64,000 nucleotides of DNA from Caldimonas caldifontis (GTDB taxonomy: Bacteria; Pseudomonadota; Gammaproteobacteria; Burkholderiales; Burkholderiaceae_C), in NCBI RefSeq assembly GCF_002930615.1, contig NZ_PSNX01000001.1:288681-352680 (forward strand), written 5' to 3'. Every line of letters begins with the position of its first letter. Within the stretch, counting starts at the first letter, position 1. Below the pieces are notes generated by a model. The model had not been told where the DNA came from, searched no databases, and saw nothing but the letters and a program-made list of their open reading frames with translations. The translations under genes and the position numbers were made by a program. Positions 33,896 to 41,303 of this stretch are shown piece after piece.

Positions 33896-34984
33896 ATGAC
33901 CACTTCATCTTCCCTGCACGTGGGCGTGCTCACCGGCGGCGGCGACTGCCCCGGGCTCAATGCCGTGATCCGCGCGGTCACCAAGTCCCTCATCAACGAC
34001 TGCGGCGCGCGCGTCACCGGCATCGAACGGGGCTTTCTCGGCCTGATCGAGCGTCGCGTGGTGGCGCTGGACCGGCGGGCCGTCAGCGGCATCCTGCACC
34101 AGGGCGGCACCATCCTCGGGGCGCACAACAAGGCCGACCCGTTTGCCTGGTTCGGCGCCGGCGGGGCCGATGTCTCCGGTGCGGTGATGGACTACGTGCG
34201 CGAGCTGGGCCTGGACGCGCTGGTGGCCATCGGCGGCGATGGCACCATGAGCATCGCCCACCGCTTCCAGCAACTGGGCCTGCCGGTGGTGGGCGTGCCC
34301 AAGACCATCGACAACGACCTGATGCACACCGAGCGCACCTTCGGCTTCGACAGCGCGGTGGCGGTGGTGGCCGAGGCCCTGGCGCGGCTGGAGACCACGG
34401 CGCGCAGCCATGGCCGCGTGATGATCGTCGAGACCATGGGCCGCTATGCCGGCTGGATTGCGCTCGAAGGCGGTCTGGCCGGTGGGGCCGACGTGATCCT
34501 GCTGCCCGAGATCCCCTACGACCTGGAGGCGGTGGCGACGCTGTGCCGCAAGCGTGAGGCCGCCCAGGGCTTCACGCTCATCTGCGTGGCCGAGGGCGCC
34601 CGGCCGGTGGGCGGGGCGATGACGGTGGCCGCCCACATGGCCGACAGCCCCGACCCCATCCGCCTGGGCGGCGTGGGCAACGTGCTGCGCGAGCAGTTGC
34701 AACCACACCTGCAGGGTGAAGTGCGCAGCACCCTGCTGGGCCATGTGCAGCGCGGCGGCACCCCCACGCCTTACGACCGGGTGCTGGCCACCCGCTTCGG
34801 CTGCCATGCGGCTGCCATGGTGGCGCGCGGCGAGTTCGGCCGCATGGTAGTACTGCGCGGCGATGGCTGCGACAGCGTGCCGCTGGCCGAGGTGGCCGGG
34901 CGCACCCGCACGGTGCCGCTCGGCCATCCCCTGCTGAAGGCAGCGCGTTCTCTGGGCATCTCCCTGGGTGAAACCAGGGCTTGA
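33896..34984 (+). CDS. 6-phosphofructokinase (group with G104/K124-type residues)
   Basis: Phosphorylates fructose 6-phosphate to the 1,6-bisphosphate. The 362-residue protein has the PFK fold: GGGDCPGLN at the N-terminus, GGDGT at 113-117, PKTIDND at 135-141 and MGRYAGWIAL. In E. coli numbering this is Gly104 with Lys124. Gly104 is an ATP-type residue, while Lys124 is shared with PPi-dependent and some ATP-dependent enzymes, so the phosphate donor is open. The ATG lacks a Shine-Dalgarno; GTTAAC lies eight bases upstream. It is divergent from the ribH riboswitch. Confidence 0.93.
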   Translation: MTTSSSLHVGVLTGGGDCPGLNAVIRAVTKSLINDCGARVTGIERGFLGLIERRVVALDRRAVSGILHQGGTILGAHNKADPFAWFGAGGADVSGAVMDYVRELGLDALVAIGGDGTMSIAHRFQQLGLPVVGVPKTIDNDLMHTERTFGFDSAVAVVAEALARLETTARSHGRVMIVETMGRYAGWIALEGGLAGGADVILLPEIPYDLEAVATLCRKREAAQGFTLICVAEGARPVGGAMTVAAHMADSPDPIRLGGVGNVLREQLQPHLQGEVRSTLLGHVQRGGTPTPYDRVLATRFGCHAAAMVARGEFGRMVVLRGDGCDSVPLAEVAGRTRTVPLGHPLLKAARSLGISLGETRA

Positions 34985-35002
34985 ACGAAGGGCGACCCCA
35001 CC

Positions 35003-35905
35003 ATGAATGAGGAAGGTTCGCGCAGTCCCTTGCAAGCCGCCGCCCGGGCCGACGCCGAGCGCTTCGGCAAGCCCGAAGCTGGCTGGCGCCACAAGACCTA
35101 CATCGTCATCTTTGAAGCCGACACACGGGCCGGCAAGCGCTTCGACCAGTGGCTGATCGCACTGATCCTGCTCAGCGTGTTCACCGTGGTGCTCGACAGT
35201 GTCGCCGGCATCCGGGCCGAGCACGGCAGCACCCTGCGTGCGCTGGAATGGGTCTTCACCGCCATCTTCACCGTCGAGTACCTCACCCGGCTGGCCTGCG
35301 TGCGTCATCCGCTGCGCTATGCCACGAGCTTCTTCGGCGTGATCGACCTGATCGCGATCCTGCCGTCCTACATCGCCTTCTTCATCCCCGAGGCCCACCT
35401 CCTCATCGACGTGCGCATCCTGCGCCTGCTGCGGGTGTTCCGCGTCTTCAAGCTCACCGGCTACGTGGCCGAATACAGCGCGCTGGGCGAGGCCCTGCGG
35501 GCCAGCCGTCGCAAGATCGCTGTCTTCCTGTCCTTCGTCTTCATGGTGGTGCTGGTGATGGGCACGCTGATGTACGTGGTGGAAGGCCCCGCGAACGGCT
35601 ACACCAGCATCCCGATGGCCATGTACTGGGCCATCACCACCATGAGCACCGTGGGCTTCGGCGACATCACGCCGCAGACCGAGGTGGGGCGCTTCATCGC
35701 CTCGGCCATGATGCTGCTGGGCTGGGGCGTGCTGGCCGTGCCCACCGGCATCGTCACCACCGAGATGGCGGCGCAGCGGATGAGCCGGCCCACCACCACG
35801 CGCACCTGCCCGGAATGCCTGACCGAGGGCCACCTGCCCGACGCGAATTTCTGCCGCCACTGCGGCGTGCGCATGCCCCGCTACGAGCGGGATCCGGGCG
35901 CCTGA
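35003..35905 (+). CDS. Voltage-gated ion channel protein (potassium type) with C-terminal zinc ribbon
   Basis: Six-helix voltage-gated channel subunit of 300 residues; four would make a pore. S1-S4 occupy about residues 46-160, with the voltage sensor [14 protein letters not shown]. The pore helix and filter read [12 protein letters not shown], so the filter is GFGD instead of the common GYGD. After S6 the tail carries CPEC and CRHC pairs, a zinc-ribbon-like motif that may assemble or gate the channel. It starts 18 bp after the pfk gene. Potassium selectivity is inferred from the TVGxGD signature. Confidence 0.9.
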   Translation: MNEEGSRSPLQAAARADAERFGKPEAGWRHKTYIVIFEADTRAGKRFDQWLIALILLSVFTVVLDSVAGIRAEHGSTLRALEWVFTAIFTVEYLTRLACVRHPLRYATSFFGVIDLIAILPSYIAFFIPEAHLLIDVRILRLLRVFRVFKLTGYVAEYSALGEALRASRRKIAVFLSFVFMVVLVMGTLMYVVEGPANGYTSIPMAMYWAITTMSTVGFGDITPQTEVGRFIASAMMLLGWGVLAVPTGIVTTEMAAQRMSRPTTTRTCPECLTEGHLPDANFCRHCGVRMPRYERDPGA

Positions 35906-35924
35906 GTGTCGCTCCAGACGGTGG

Positions 35925-35930
35925 GACAAT
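35925..35930 (+). promoter_or_regulatory. Candidate -10 (GACAAT) of pyrC, leaderless spacing
   Basis: GACAAT is followed by seven bases (CGGGGTC) and the pyrC ATG. No typical -35 is visible. It lies in the 32-bp gap after the channel gene. Confidence 0.35.
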
Positions 35931-35937
35931 CGGGGTC

Positions 35938-36978
35938 ATGAGCCCGACCACCCTGACCCTGACCCGCCCCGACGACTGGCACCTGCACGTGCGCGATGGC
36001 GCCGCGATGGCCGCCGTCGTGCCCGACACGGCGCGCCAGTTCGCGCGCGCCATCATCATGCCCAACCTCAAGCCGCCGGTGACGACGGCACAGCAGGCGC
36101 TGGCCTACCGTGAACGCATCCGCGCGGCCGTCCCGCCGGGCCTGAGCTTCGAGCCGCTGATGACGCTCTACCTCACCGACAAGCTGCCGGCCGACGAGAT
36201 CGCGCGGGCCAAGGAGGCCGGGGTGGTGGCGCTCAAGCTCTACCCGGCCGGGGCCACCACCAACAGCGACGCCGGCGTCACGGATATCCGCAAGACCTAC
36301 AAGACGCTGGAGGCCATGCAGAAGCACGGCCTGCTGCTGCTGGTGCATGGTGAGGTGACCGACCCCGAGATCGACCTCTTCGACCGCGAGAAGGCCTTCA
36401 TCGACGACAAGCTCATCCCGCTGCGCCGCGACTTCCCCGAACTGAAGATCGTCTTCGAGCACATCACCACGAAGGAAGCCGCGCAGTACGTGGCCGATGC
36501 CGACCGGTTCGTGGGCGCCACCCTCACGGCGCACCACCTGCTCTACAACCGCAACGCCATCTTCCTCGGCGGCATCCGGCCGCACTACTACTGCCTGCCC
36601 GTGCTCAAGCGCGAGGAGCACCGCCGCGCCCTCGTGGCCGCCGCCATCTCGGGCTCGCCGAAGTTCTTCCTCGGCACCGACAGCGCGCCGCATCCGGCAC
36701 ACCTGAAGGAGCACGCCACCGGGTGCGCCGGCTGCTACACCGCGTTGTCGGCGCTGGAGCTCTACGCCGAGGCCTTCGAGGCGGCCGGTGCGCTCGACAA
36801 GCTGGAGGGCTTTGCCAGCTTTTTCGGTGCCGACTTCTACGGCCTGCCGCGCAACACCGGCACGGTCACGCTGAAGAAGTCGCCCTGGCAGCTGCCCGAA
36901 ACCCTGCCCTTCGGCGAGGCCACGCTCAAGCCGCTGCGCGGTGGTGAGACCCTCGCCTGGCGGATGGTGGAGGGCTGA
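35938..36978 (+). CDS. pyrC: Dihydroorotase, class II, catalytic
   Basis: Zinc enzyme that cyclises carbamoyl-aspartate to dihydroorotate. The 346-residue protein matches the E. coli class II form. Metal ligands are visible: His15 and His17 in [10 protein letters not shown], the carbamylated-lysine segment [25 protein letters not shown] and the aspartate in GTDSAPH. It is the probable working dihydroorotase of the cell, since the pyrB-linked homologue at 1034 lacks the first two histidines. A GACAAT seven bases before the ATG suggests a leaderless message. DUF3025 follows after 8 bp. Confidence 0.97.
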   Translation: MSPTTLTLTRPDDWHLHVRDGAAMAAVVPDTARQFARAIIMPNLKPPVTTAQQALAYRERIRAAVPPGLSFEPLMTLYLTDKLPADEIARAKEAGVVALKLYPAGATTNSDAGVTDIRKTYKTLEAMQKHGLLLLVHGEVTDPEIDLFDREKAFIDDKLIPLRRDFPELKIVFEHITTKEAAQYVADADRFVGATLTAHHLLYNRNAIFLGGIRPHYYCLPVLKREEHRRALVAAAISGSPKFFLGTDSAPHPAHLKEHATGCAGCYTALSALELYAEAFEAAGALDKLEGFASFFGADFYGLPRNTGTVTLKKSPWQLPETLPFGEATLKPLRGGETLAWRMVEG

Positions 36979-36986
36979 ACCCGGCC

Positions 36987-37727
36987 ATGACGCTGCCGGC
37001 GATCGACTGGCGCACTCCTTGGTTTGCGCCGCTTGCCGCCGTGGGCAACGAGGTCGAGGCGCTCGTGCGTGACGGGGCCTCGGTGGCCGACGCACTCAAC
37101 ACCTGTGGCGGCCCGGTGCGTTTTGTGCCCCAGGAGGCGCTGCCCGACCGCGAACCCTACGAGGCCTTCATCTTCCGCACCGGCTGCGTGCCCACGCGCC
37201 ACAACCTGCACGACTTCTTCAACGGCCTGATGTGGCTGTTGCGACCTGCGCTCAAACGCCGACTGAACGAACTGCAGGCCGCCCAGATCGCGCAGGCGGG
37301 TGTGGGCGCCAGACGCGGGCCGGTGCGCGACGCCCTGACGCTCTTCGACGAAAACGCAGCCTTGCTGCAGGCGCCGGCCGAATTGGTCCAGGCGCTGCGC
37401 GAGCGTCAGTGGCGCAGGCTCTTCATCGATCACCGGGCGCTGTGGGCCCGGGCCCGCCTCGAACTCTTCGGCCATGCGCTGCTGGAAAAGCTGGTGACTC
37501 CCTACAAGAGCATCACCGCCCATGTCTGGGTGGTGGAAGAGGGCGCCGCACCCGACCTGGGGCTCAGCGCCGAAGGCCTGGCGCCCAAGCCCTTCCTGCC
37601 GCTGCCCGTGCTGGGGGTGCCCGGCTGGTGGCCGGCCAACGAGGCCCCGGCCTTCTACGACGATGCCGAGGTCTTCCGACCCCGTCGCGAGCGGGCCGGT
37701 CGCCGGCCTGAGATAATTGCCATGTGA
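36987..37727 (+). CDS. DUF3025 domain protein
   Basis: A 246-residue soluble protein of the DUF3025 family, widespread in beta- and gamma-proteobacteria and of unknown function. Recognisable segments are IDWRTPWFAPLAAVG at the N-terminus, FRTGCVPTRHNLHDFFNGLMWL, and LFIDHRALWARARLELFGHALLEKL. It lies 8 bp after pyrC and is probably co-transcribed. Its last codons contain the rnpB -10 hexamer and its TGA overlaps the first bases of RNase P RNA. Confidence 0.85.
   Translation: MTLPAIDWRTPWFAPLAAVGNEVEALVRDGASVADALNTCGGPVRFVPQEALPDREPYEAFIFRTGCVPTRHNLHDFFNGLMWLLRPALKRRLNELQAAQIAQAGVGARRGPVRDALTLFDENAALLQAPAELVQALRERQWRRLFIDHRALWARARLELFGHALLEKLVTPYKSITAHVWVVEEGAAPDLGLSAEGLAPKPFLPLPVLGVPGWWPANEAPAFYDDAEVFRPRRERAGRRPEIIAM
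37712..37717 (+). promoter_or_regulatory. rnpB -10 (GATAAT) inside the DUF3025 gene
   Basis: GATAAT lies eight bases before the expected 5' end of RNase P RNA, inside the final codons of the DUF3025 gene. The -35 position has no good match. Confidence 0.6.
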
Positions 37728-38055
37728 AGCAAGCCAGACCGCCGCTGGTGCAGGTGCCGAAAGGCCGCACTGGAGGAAGGTCCGGACTGCACAGGGCAGC
37801 GTAGCAGGTAACACCTGTCCGCCGTGAGGCGAGGATCAGAGCAACAGAGACGAGTCGGGCCGCGGCGCAAGTGGCGGTCCGGGTGAAACGGGCAATCTCT
37901 ACGCGCAGCAACACCAAATAGGCACACGTCGATCCGGCCCGGGGAGTGTGCGGGTAGGTGGCATCGAGCCGCTTCCGTGAGGGGCGGCCCAGAGGAATGG
38001 CGGTCACGGCGGGGCAACCCGCCGCACAGAATCCGGCCTATCGGCTTGCTTCACA
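37726..38055 (+). ncRNA. rnpB: RNase P RNA (class A)
   Basis: Catalytic RNA that matures tRNA 5' ends. The P1 helix is formed by GAAGCAAGCC at the 5' end and GGCTTGCTTC at the 3' end. Universal segments are present: GGAGGAAGGTCCGGACTGCAC, CAGGGCAGCG, AGGTAACACCTG, GAGCAACAGAGA, GGGTGAAACGG, CCAAATAGGC, and the 3' ACAGAATCCGGCTAT-like block (here ending ACAGAATCCGGCCTATCGG). Length is about 330 nt. It starts across the DUF3025 stop codon and ends about 20 bp before the MFS gene. Confidence 0.97.
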
Positions 38056-38076
38056 CATTTCAAGCATCACAAGCCG

Positions 38077-39330
38077 ATGAATCCCGACGCCCACAAGATC
38101 TGGCCCGCTCCGCGCTGGGCCCTGGCCGTGCTGCTCGCGCTGCTGGGCATGCTCGGGCCGTTCTCGATCGACACCTACATCCCGGCCTTCGCCGGGATTG
38201 CCGGCTCGCTCGGCGCCACGCCGGTGCAGATGCAGCAGACGCTGTCGGCCTACCTGTTCGGCTTTGCCTTCATGAACCTCTTCCACGGGGCGCTGTCGGA
38301 CAGCTTCGGGCGCCGCCCGGTGGTGCTGTGGGGGCTGGCGGTGTTCACGGTCGCGTCGGTGGGCTGCGCGCTGTCGCAAACCATCGGCCAGCTCGTCTTC
38401 TTCCGCGCCCTGCAGGGCCTGTCCACCGGGGCGGGCATCGTGGTCTCGCGCGCCATCATCCGCGACATGTTCCCGCCGGCCGAAGCCCAGCGCGTGATGG
38501 CGCAGGTGACGATCTACTTCGGCGTGGCGCCGGCCATCGCCCCCATCATCGGCGGCTGGATCTTCGTGCTGGCCGACTGGCACCTGATCTTCTGGTTTCT
38601 GGCGCTGGTGGGCGTGGCGCTGTGGGTGTCCAACTACCGGCTGCTGCCGGAGACCTTGCACCTCGATCACCGTCAGGCTTTCGAAGTGCGCCACCTGATG
38701 CGCGGCTACTGGCAGCTGTGCAGCGACCCGCGCTTCGTGCTGCTGGTGCTGGCCAGCGGCGTGCCCTTCAACGGGCTCTTCCTGTATGTGCTGTCGGCGC
38801 CCGCCTTCCTGGGCGTGCACCTGGCCTTGTCGCCCACCGAGTTCTTCTGGTTCTTCGTGTTGAGCATCGGCGGCATCATGGGGGGCGCGTGGTGGAGCGG
38901 CCGCCTGGCCGGCAAGATCGCGCCCAAGCGCCAGATCCGCCATGGCTTCGTGATCATGGCGGTTGTCGGCGTGCTCAATCTCGCAGCCAATCTCCTGTTC
39001 GAGGCGCATGTGTCGTGGGCCCTCTGGCCGATCGCGGCGTTTGCTTTCGGCTGGGCGCTGATGGTGCCCGTGGTCACGCTGCTGGTGCTGGACCTCTTTC
39101 CGCAGCGCCGTGGCATGGCCTCCTCGCTGCAGGCGGCTGTGGGTTCGCTGGCCAACGCCGTCGTGGCCGGGGTGCTGGCGCCGCTGGTGATGGGCAGCAC
39201 GGTGGGCCTGGCCGCCACCTCCCTCGCGCTCATGGCCATTGGCCTGATGGCCTGGATCTACCTGCACCACCGCTGGCCCGACATCGGGCGTCAGACAGAC
39301 ACGGTCAGCGCCAGTCACACCGTGGCCTGA
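38077..39330 (+). CDS. Bcr/CflA family drug-resistance MFS exporter
   Basis: Major facilitator protein of 417 residues with 12 predicted helices. It has the DHA1 features of Bcr/CflA: GPFSIDTYIPAF in helix 1, GALSDSFGRRPVVLWGLAVF (motif A) between helices 2 and 3, and RALQGLSTGAGIVVSRAIIRDM (motif B region). Members export drugs such as bicyclomycin or sulfonamides, or metabolites such as cysteine; the substrate here is unknown. No Shine-Dalgarno is clear; the gene starts about 20 bp after rnpB and may be read through from it. Confidence 0.92.
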   Translation: MNPDAHKIWPAPRWALAVLLALLGMLGPFSIDTYIPAFAGIAGSLGATPVQMQQTLSAYLFGFAFMNLFHGALSDSFGRRPVVLWGLAVFTVASVGCALSQTIGQLVFFRALQGLSTGAGIVVSRAIIRDMFPPAEAQRVMAQVTIYFGVAPAIAPIIGGWIFVLADWHLIFWFLALVGVALWVSNYRLLPETLHLDHRQAFEVRHLMRGYWQLCSDPRFVLLVLASGVPFNGLFLYVLSAPAFLGVHLALSPTEFFWFFVLSIGGIMGGAWWSGRLAGKIAPKRQIRHGFVIMAVVGVLNLAANLLFEAHVSWALWPIAAFAFGWALMVPVVTLLVLDLFPQRRGMASSLQAAVGSLANAVVAGVLAPLVMGSTVGLAATSLALMAIGLMAWIYLHHRWPDIGRQTDTVSASHTVA

Positions 39331-39388
39331 GCGCCCCCGTGTTGGCGGGCGGGGCCGCCACCTCCCTGCGGCGTTGTCGCGCGATCCT

Positions 39389-39410
39389 CACCCCCCTTTC
39401 TTCGGGGGTG
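39389..39410 (+). terminator. Weak hairpin after the MFS gene
   Basis: CACCCCC (39389-39395) and GGGGGTG (39404-39410) form a 7-bp stem with an 8-nt loop, 58 bp after the MFS stop. The following bases GGACTTCTC are not a T-run, so terminator function is uncertain. The remaining part of the 262-bp gap is an AT-rich stretch (39440-39540) with repeated GATTTC words and the mraZ promoter. Confidence 0.35.
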
Positions 39411-39535
39411 GGACTTCTCATGCTTCGCTTTCACACCCCTTCGCAAGTCCTTATTTTTGCTGCACTTTTTCTGCGCCGATTTCTTCGAAATCAAATGTAA
39501 GTGCTTGATTTCATTGGCAATTTTTCCGATTTCGC

Positions 39536-39564
39536 TTGACCGGGGGCGAGTGCGTCGCTAAAGT
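39536..39564 (+). promoter_or_regulatory. Promoter of the dcw cluster (mraZ promoter)
   Basis: TTGACC (39536-39541), a 17-bp spacer and TAAAGT (39559-39564). The first MraZ box starts inside the -10, so MraZ binding should block this promoter. Confidence 0.65.
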
Positions 39565-39597
39565 GGGAGAAAGTGCAACTTAGTGGGGTTTTGTGTC
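39563..39597 (+). promoter_or_regulatory. MraZ-binding repeats (GTGGG-type, 10-bp period)
   Basis: GTGGG at 39563, GTGCA at 39573 and GTGGG at 39583 are spaced exactly 10 bp, with a further GTG at 39593 that is the mraZ start codon itself. MraZ is known to bind several GTG(G/T)G-like repeats at one-helical-turn spacing in its own promoter. Confidence 0.8.
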
Positions 39598-40033
39598 TTC
39601 AGTCGTCTTCCAAGGGGCCTCAGCCCTGTCGCTGGATGCCAAAGGGCGGTTGACCGTCCCGGCGCGCCATCGCGACGTGCTGACCGCCATCGCCGGAGGG
39701 CAGCTGACGCTGACCAAGCACCCTGAGGGCTGCCTGATGGTGTTTCCCCGCCCGGCCTGGGAGCAGTTCCGCGACAAGATCGCCGCACTGCCGATGTCGG
39801 CCGCCGGCTGGAAGCGCATCTTCCTGGGCAACGCCATGGATGTGGAGATCGATGGCGCCTCGCGCGTGCTGATCTCGCCCGAGCTGCGCGCCGCAGCGGG
39901 TCTGAACAAGGAGGTGATGCTGCTGGGCATGGGCAGTCACTTCGAACTGTGGGACGCCGAGCGCTATGCGGCCCACGAGGCCGCGGTCATGCAGCAAGGC
40001 ATGCCGGACGTCCTCAAGGACTTCAGCTTCTGA
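39593..40033 (+). CDS. mraZ: Transcriptional regulator MraZ
   Basis: MraZ is an AbrB-fold ring-shaped DNA-binding protein that represses the dcw promoter. The 146-residue protein has two AbrB-like halves: [16 protein letters not shown] near the N-terminus and [18 protein letters not shown] in the second half. The start is the GTG at 39593, giving [12 protein letters not shown]; homologues begin with the FQGAS segment. The GTG also forms the fourth unit of the 10-bp repeat array. rsmH follows after 5 bp. Confidence 0.96.
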   Translation: MSSVVFQGASALSLDAKGRLTVPARHRDVLTAIAGGQLTLTKHPEGCLMVFPRPAWEQFRDKIAALPMSAAGWKRIFLGNAMDVEIDGASRVLISPELRAAAGLNKEVMLLGMGSHFELWDAERYAAHEAAVMQQGMPDVLKDFSF

Positions 40034-40038
40034 CGGCC

Positions 40039-41010
40039 ATGAGCGCCCCGGCTGCTCAATCTTCCCCATACACGCACCGCACCGTCCTGCTCGACGAAGC
40101 GGTGGAGGCCGTGCTGACCTCTCCCGACGGGACCTACATCGACGGCACCTATGGCCGCGGCGGTCACTCGCGGCTGCTGCTGTCCAGGCTGACCCCTGGG
40201 GGGCGTCTGCTGGTCTTCGACAAGGATCCCGAAGCGATTGCCGATGCCGCGCGGGTCCAGGACCCGCGTTTTGCCATCGAGCATGCCGGTTTCGCCACCA
40301 TGGCCGAGGCCTGCGCGCGCCGCGGCATTGCCCAGGTGCAAGGTGTCCTGCTGGACCTGGGGATCTCGTCGCCCCAGATCGACAACCCTGAGCGCGGATT
40401 CTCGTTCCGCCATGACGGGCCCCTGGACATGCGCATGGATCCCTCGCGCGGCGAAAGTGCCGCCGACTTCCTCGCGCGCGCGGACGAAAAACTCATCGCG
40501 GAGGTCATACGAGATCATGGGGAAGAACGGTTTGCTCTACAGATTGCAAAGGCGCTTGTTGCTCGCCGGGCGAGCGGGCGTCCTGTTCGAACCACAGCCG
40601 AGCTTTCCGAAGTCGTGGCTGGTGCGGTCAAGACACGCGAGCCGGGCCAGGATCCCGCAACGCGGACCTTTCAGGCTCTTCGGATTTTCGTCAACGCCGA
40701 GCTTGAGGAACTCGAACAAGGCCTGAATGCGGCGCTGTCTCTGCTGGCTCCGGGCGGTCGCCTGGCCGTGATCAGCTTTCACTCGCTGGAAGACCGCCGG
40801 GTCAAGCAGTTCATCGCCGCTCACTCGCGTGCCGAGGTGAAGCGAGGCAGCCCGCAAGCCCTGGGTCTGGCGCCGCTGCCCGAGCCGCTGCTCAAGGCGC
40901 TTGCGCGCATCCGCCCCTCGCAGGCGGAAGTGTCGGCCAATCCGCGAGCCCGTTCTGCCATCCTGCGCGTGGCCGAGCGCACGGCAGTGCCGCTTCGGGA
41001 GCTCGCATGA
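40039..41010 (+). CDS. rsmH: 16S rRNA (cytosine-1402-N4)-methyltransferase RsmH
   Basis: RsmH (MraW) N4-methylates C1402 of 16S rRNA in the ribosomal P site. The 323-residue protein opens [14 protein letters not shown] and has the SAM motif [39 protein letters not shown] and the C-terminal [12 protein letters not shown]. Codons from about 40484 to 40730 use many A/T third positions (about 36 of 80 by hand count), unlike the strongly G/C-ending flanks, although the protein sequence there looks normal. It overlaps ftsL by ATGA. Confidence 0.97.
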   Translation: MSAPAAQSSPYTHRTVLLDEAVEAVLTSPDGTYIDGTYGRGGHSRLLLSRLTPGGRLLVFDKDPEAIADAARVQDPRFAIEHAGFATMAEACARRGIAQVQGVLLDLGISSPQIDNPERGFSFRHDGPLDMRMDPSRGESAADFLARADEKLIAEVIRDHGEERFALQIAKALVARRASGRPVRTTAELSEVVAGAVKTREPGQDPATRTFQALRIFVNAELEELEQGLNAALSLLAPGGRLAVISFHSLEDRRVKQFIAAHSRAEVKRGSPQALGLAPLPEPLLKALARIRPSQAEVSANPRARSAILRVAERTAVPLRELA

Positions 41011-41303
41011 CCCGCCTGAACGTGCTGCTCTTCGTGGCGCTGGTGGCCAGCGGCCTGTACCTGGTGCATGTGTCCTATCAGGCGCGGCGTCTGTTCACCC
41101 AGGTGGAGCGGGCCCAGGCCGAAGAGCGCGCGCTGGACGTTGCGCATGAGCAGCTCCAGCTCGAGAAGCGCACCCAGGCCACACCGTTGCGTGTGGAGAA
41201 GGTAGCCCGCGAGCGACTGCAGATGCGCACGCCCACCGCGGCGGTGACGCAGTACGTGCAGTACGAAGGCGCTGCCTCGGCGGAGCATGGAGCTCGGCCA
41301 TGA
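41007..41303 (+). CDS. ftsL: Cell division protein FtsL
   Basis: Bitopic divisome protein of 98 residues that forms a complex with FtsB and FtsQ and helps activate FtsW-FtsI. It has a very short cytoplasmic end, one membrane helix (about 5-22) and a periplasmic coiled coil rich in Glu, Ala, Arg and Leu (about 28-75). Sequence conservation in FtsL is low, so the call leans on position between rsmH and ftsI, with ATGA overlaps on both sides. Confidence 0.93.
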   Translation: MTRLNVLLFVALVASGLYLVHVSYQARRLFTQVERAQAEERALDVAHEQLQLEKRTQATPLRVEKVARERLQMRTPTAAVTQYVQYEGAASAEHGARP

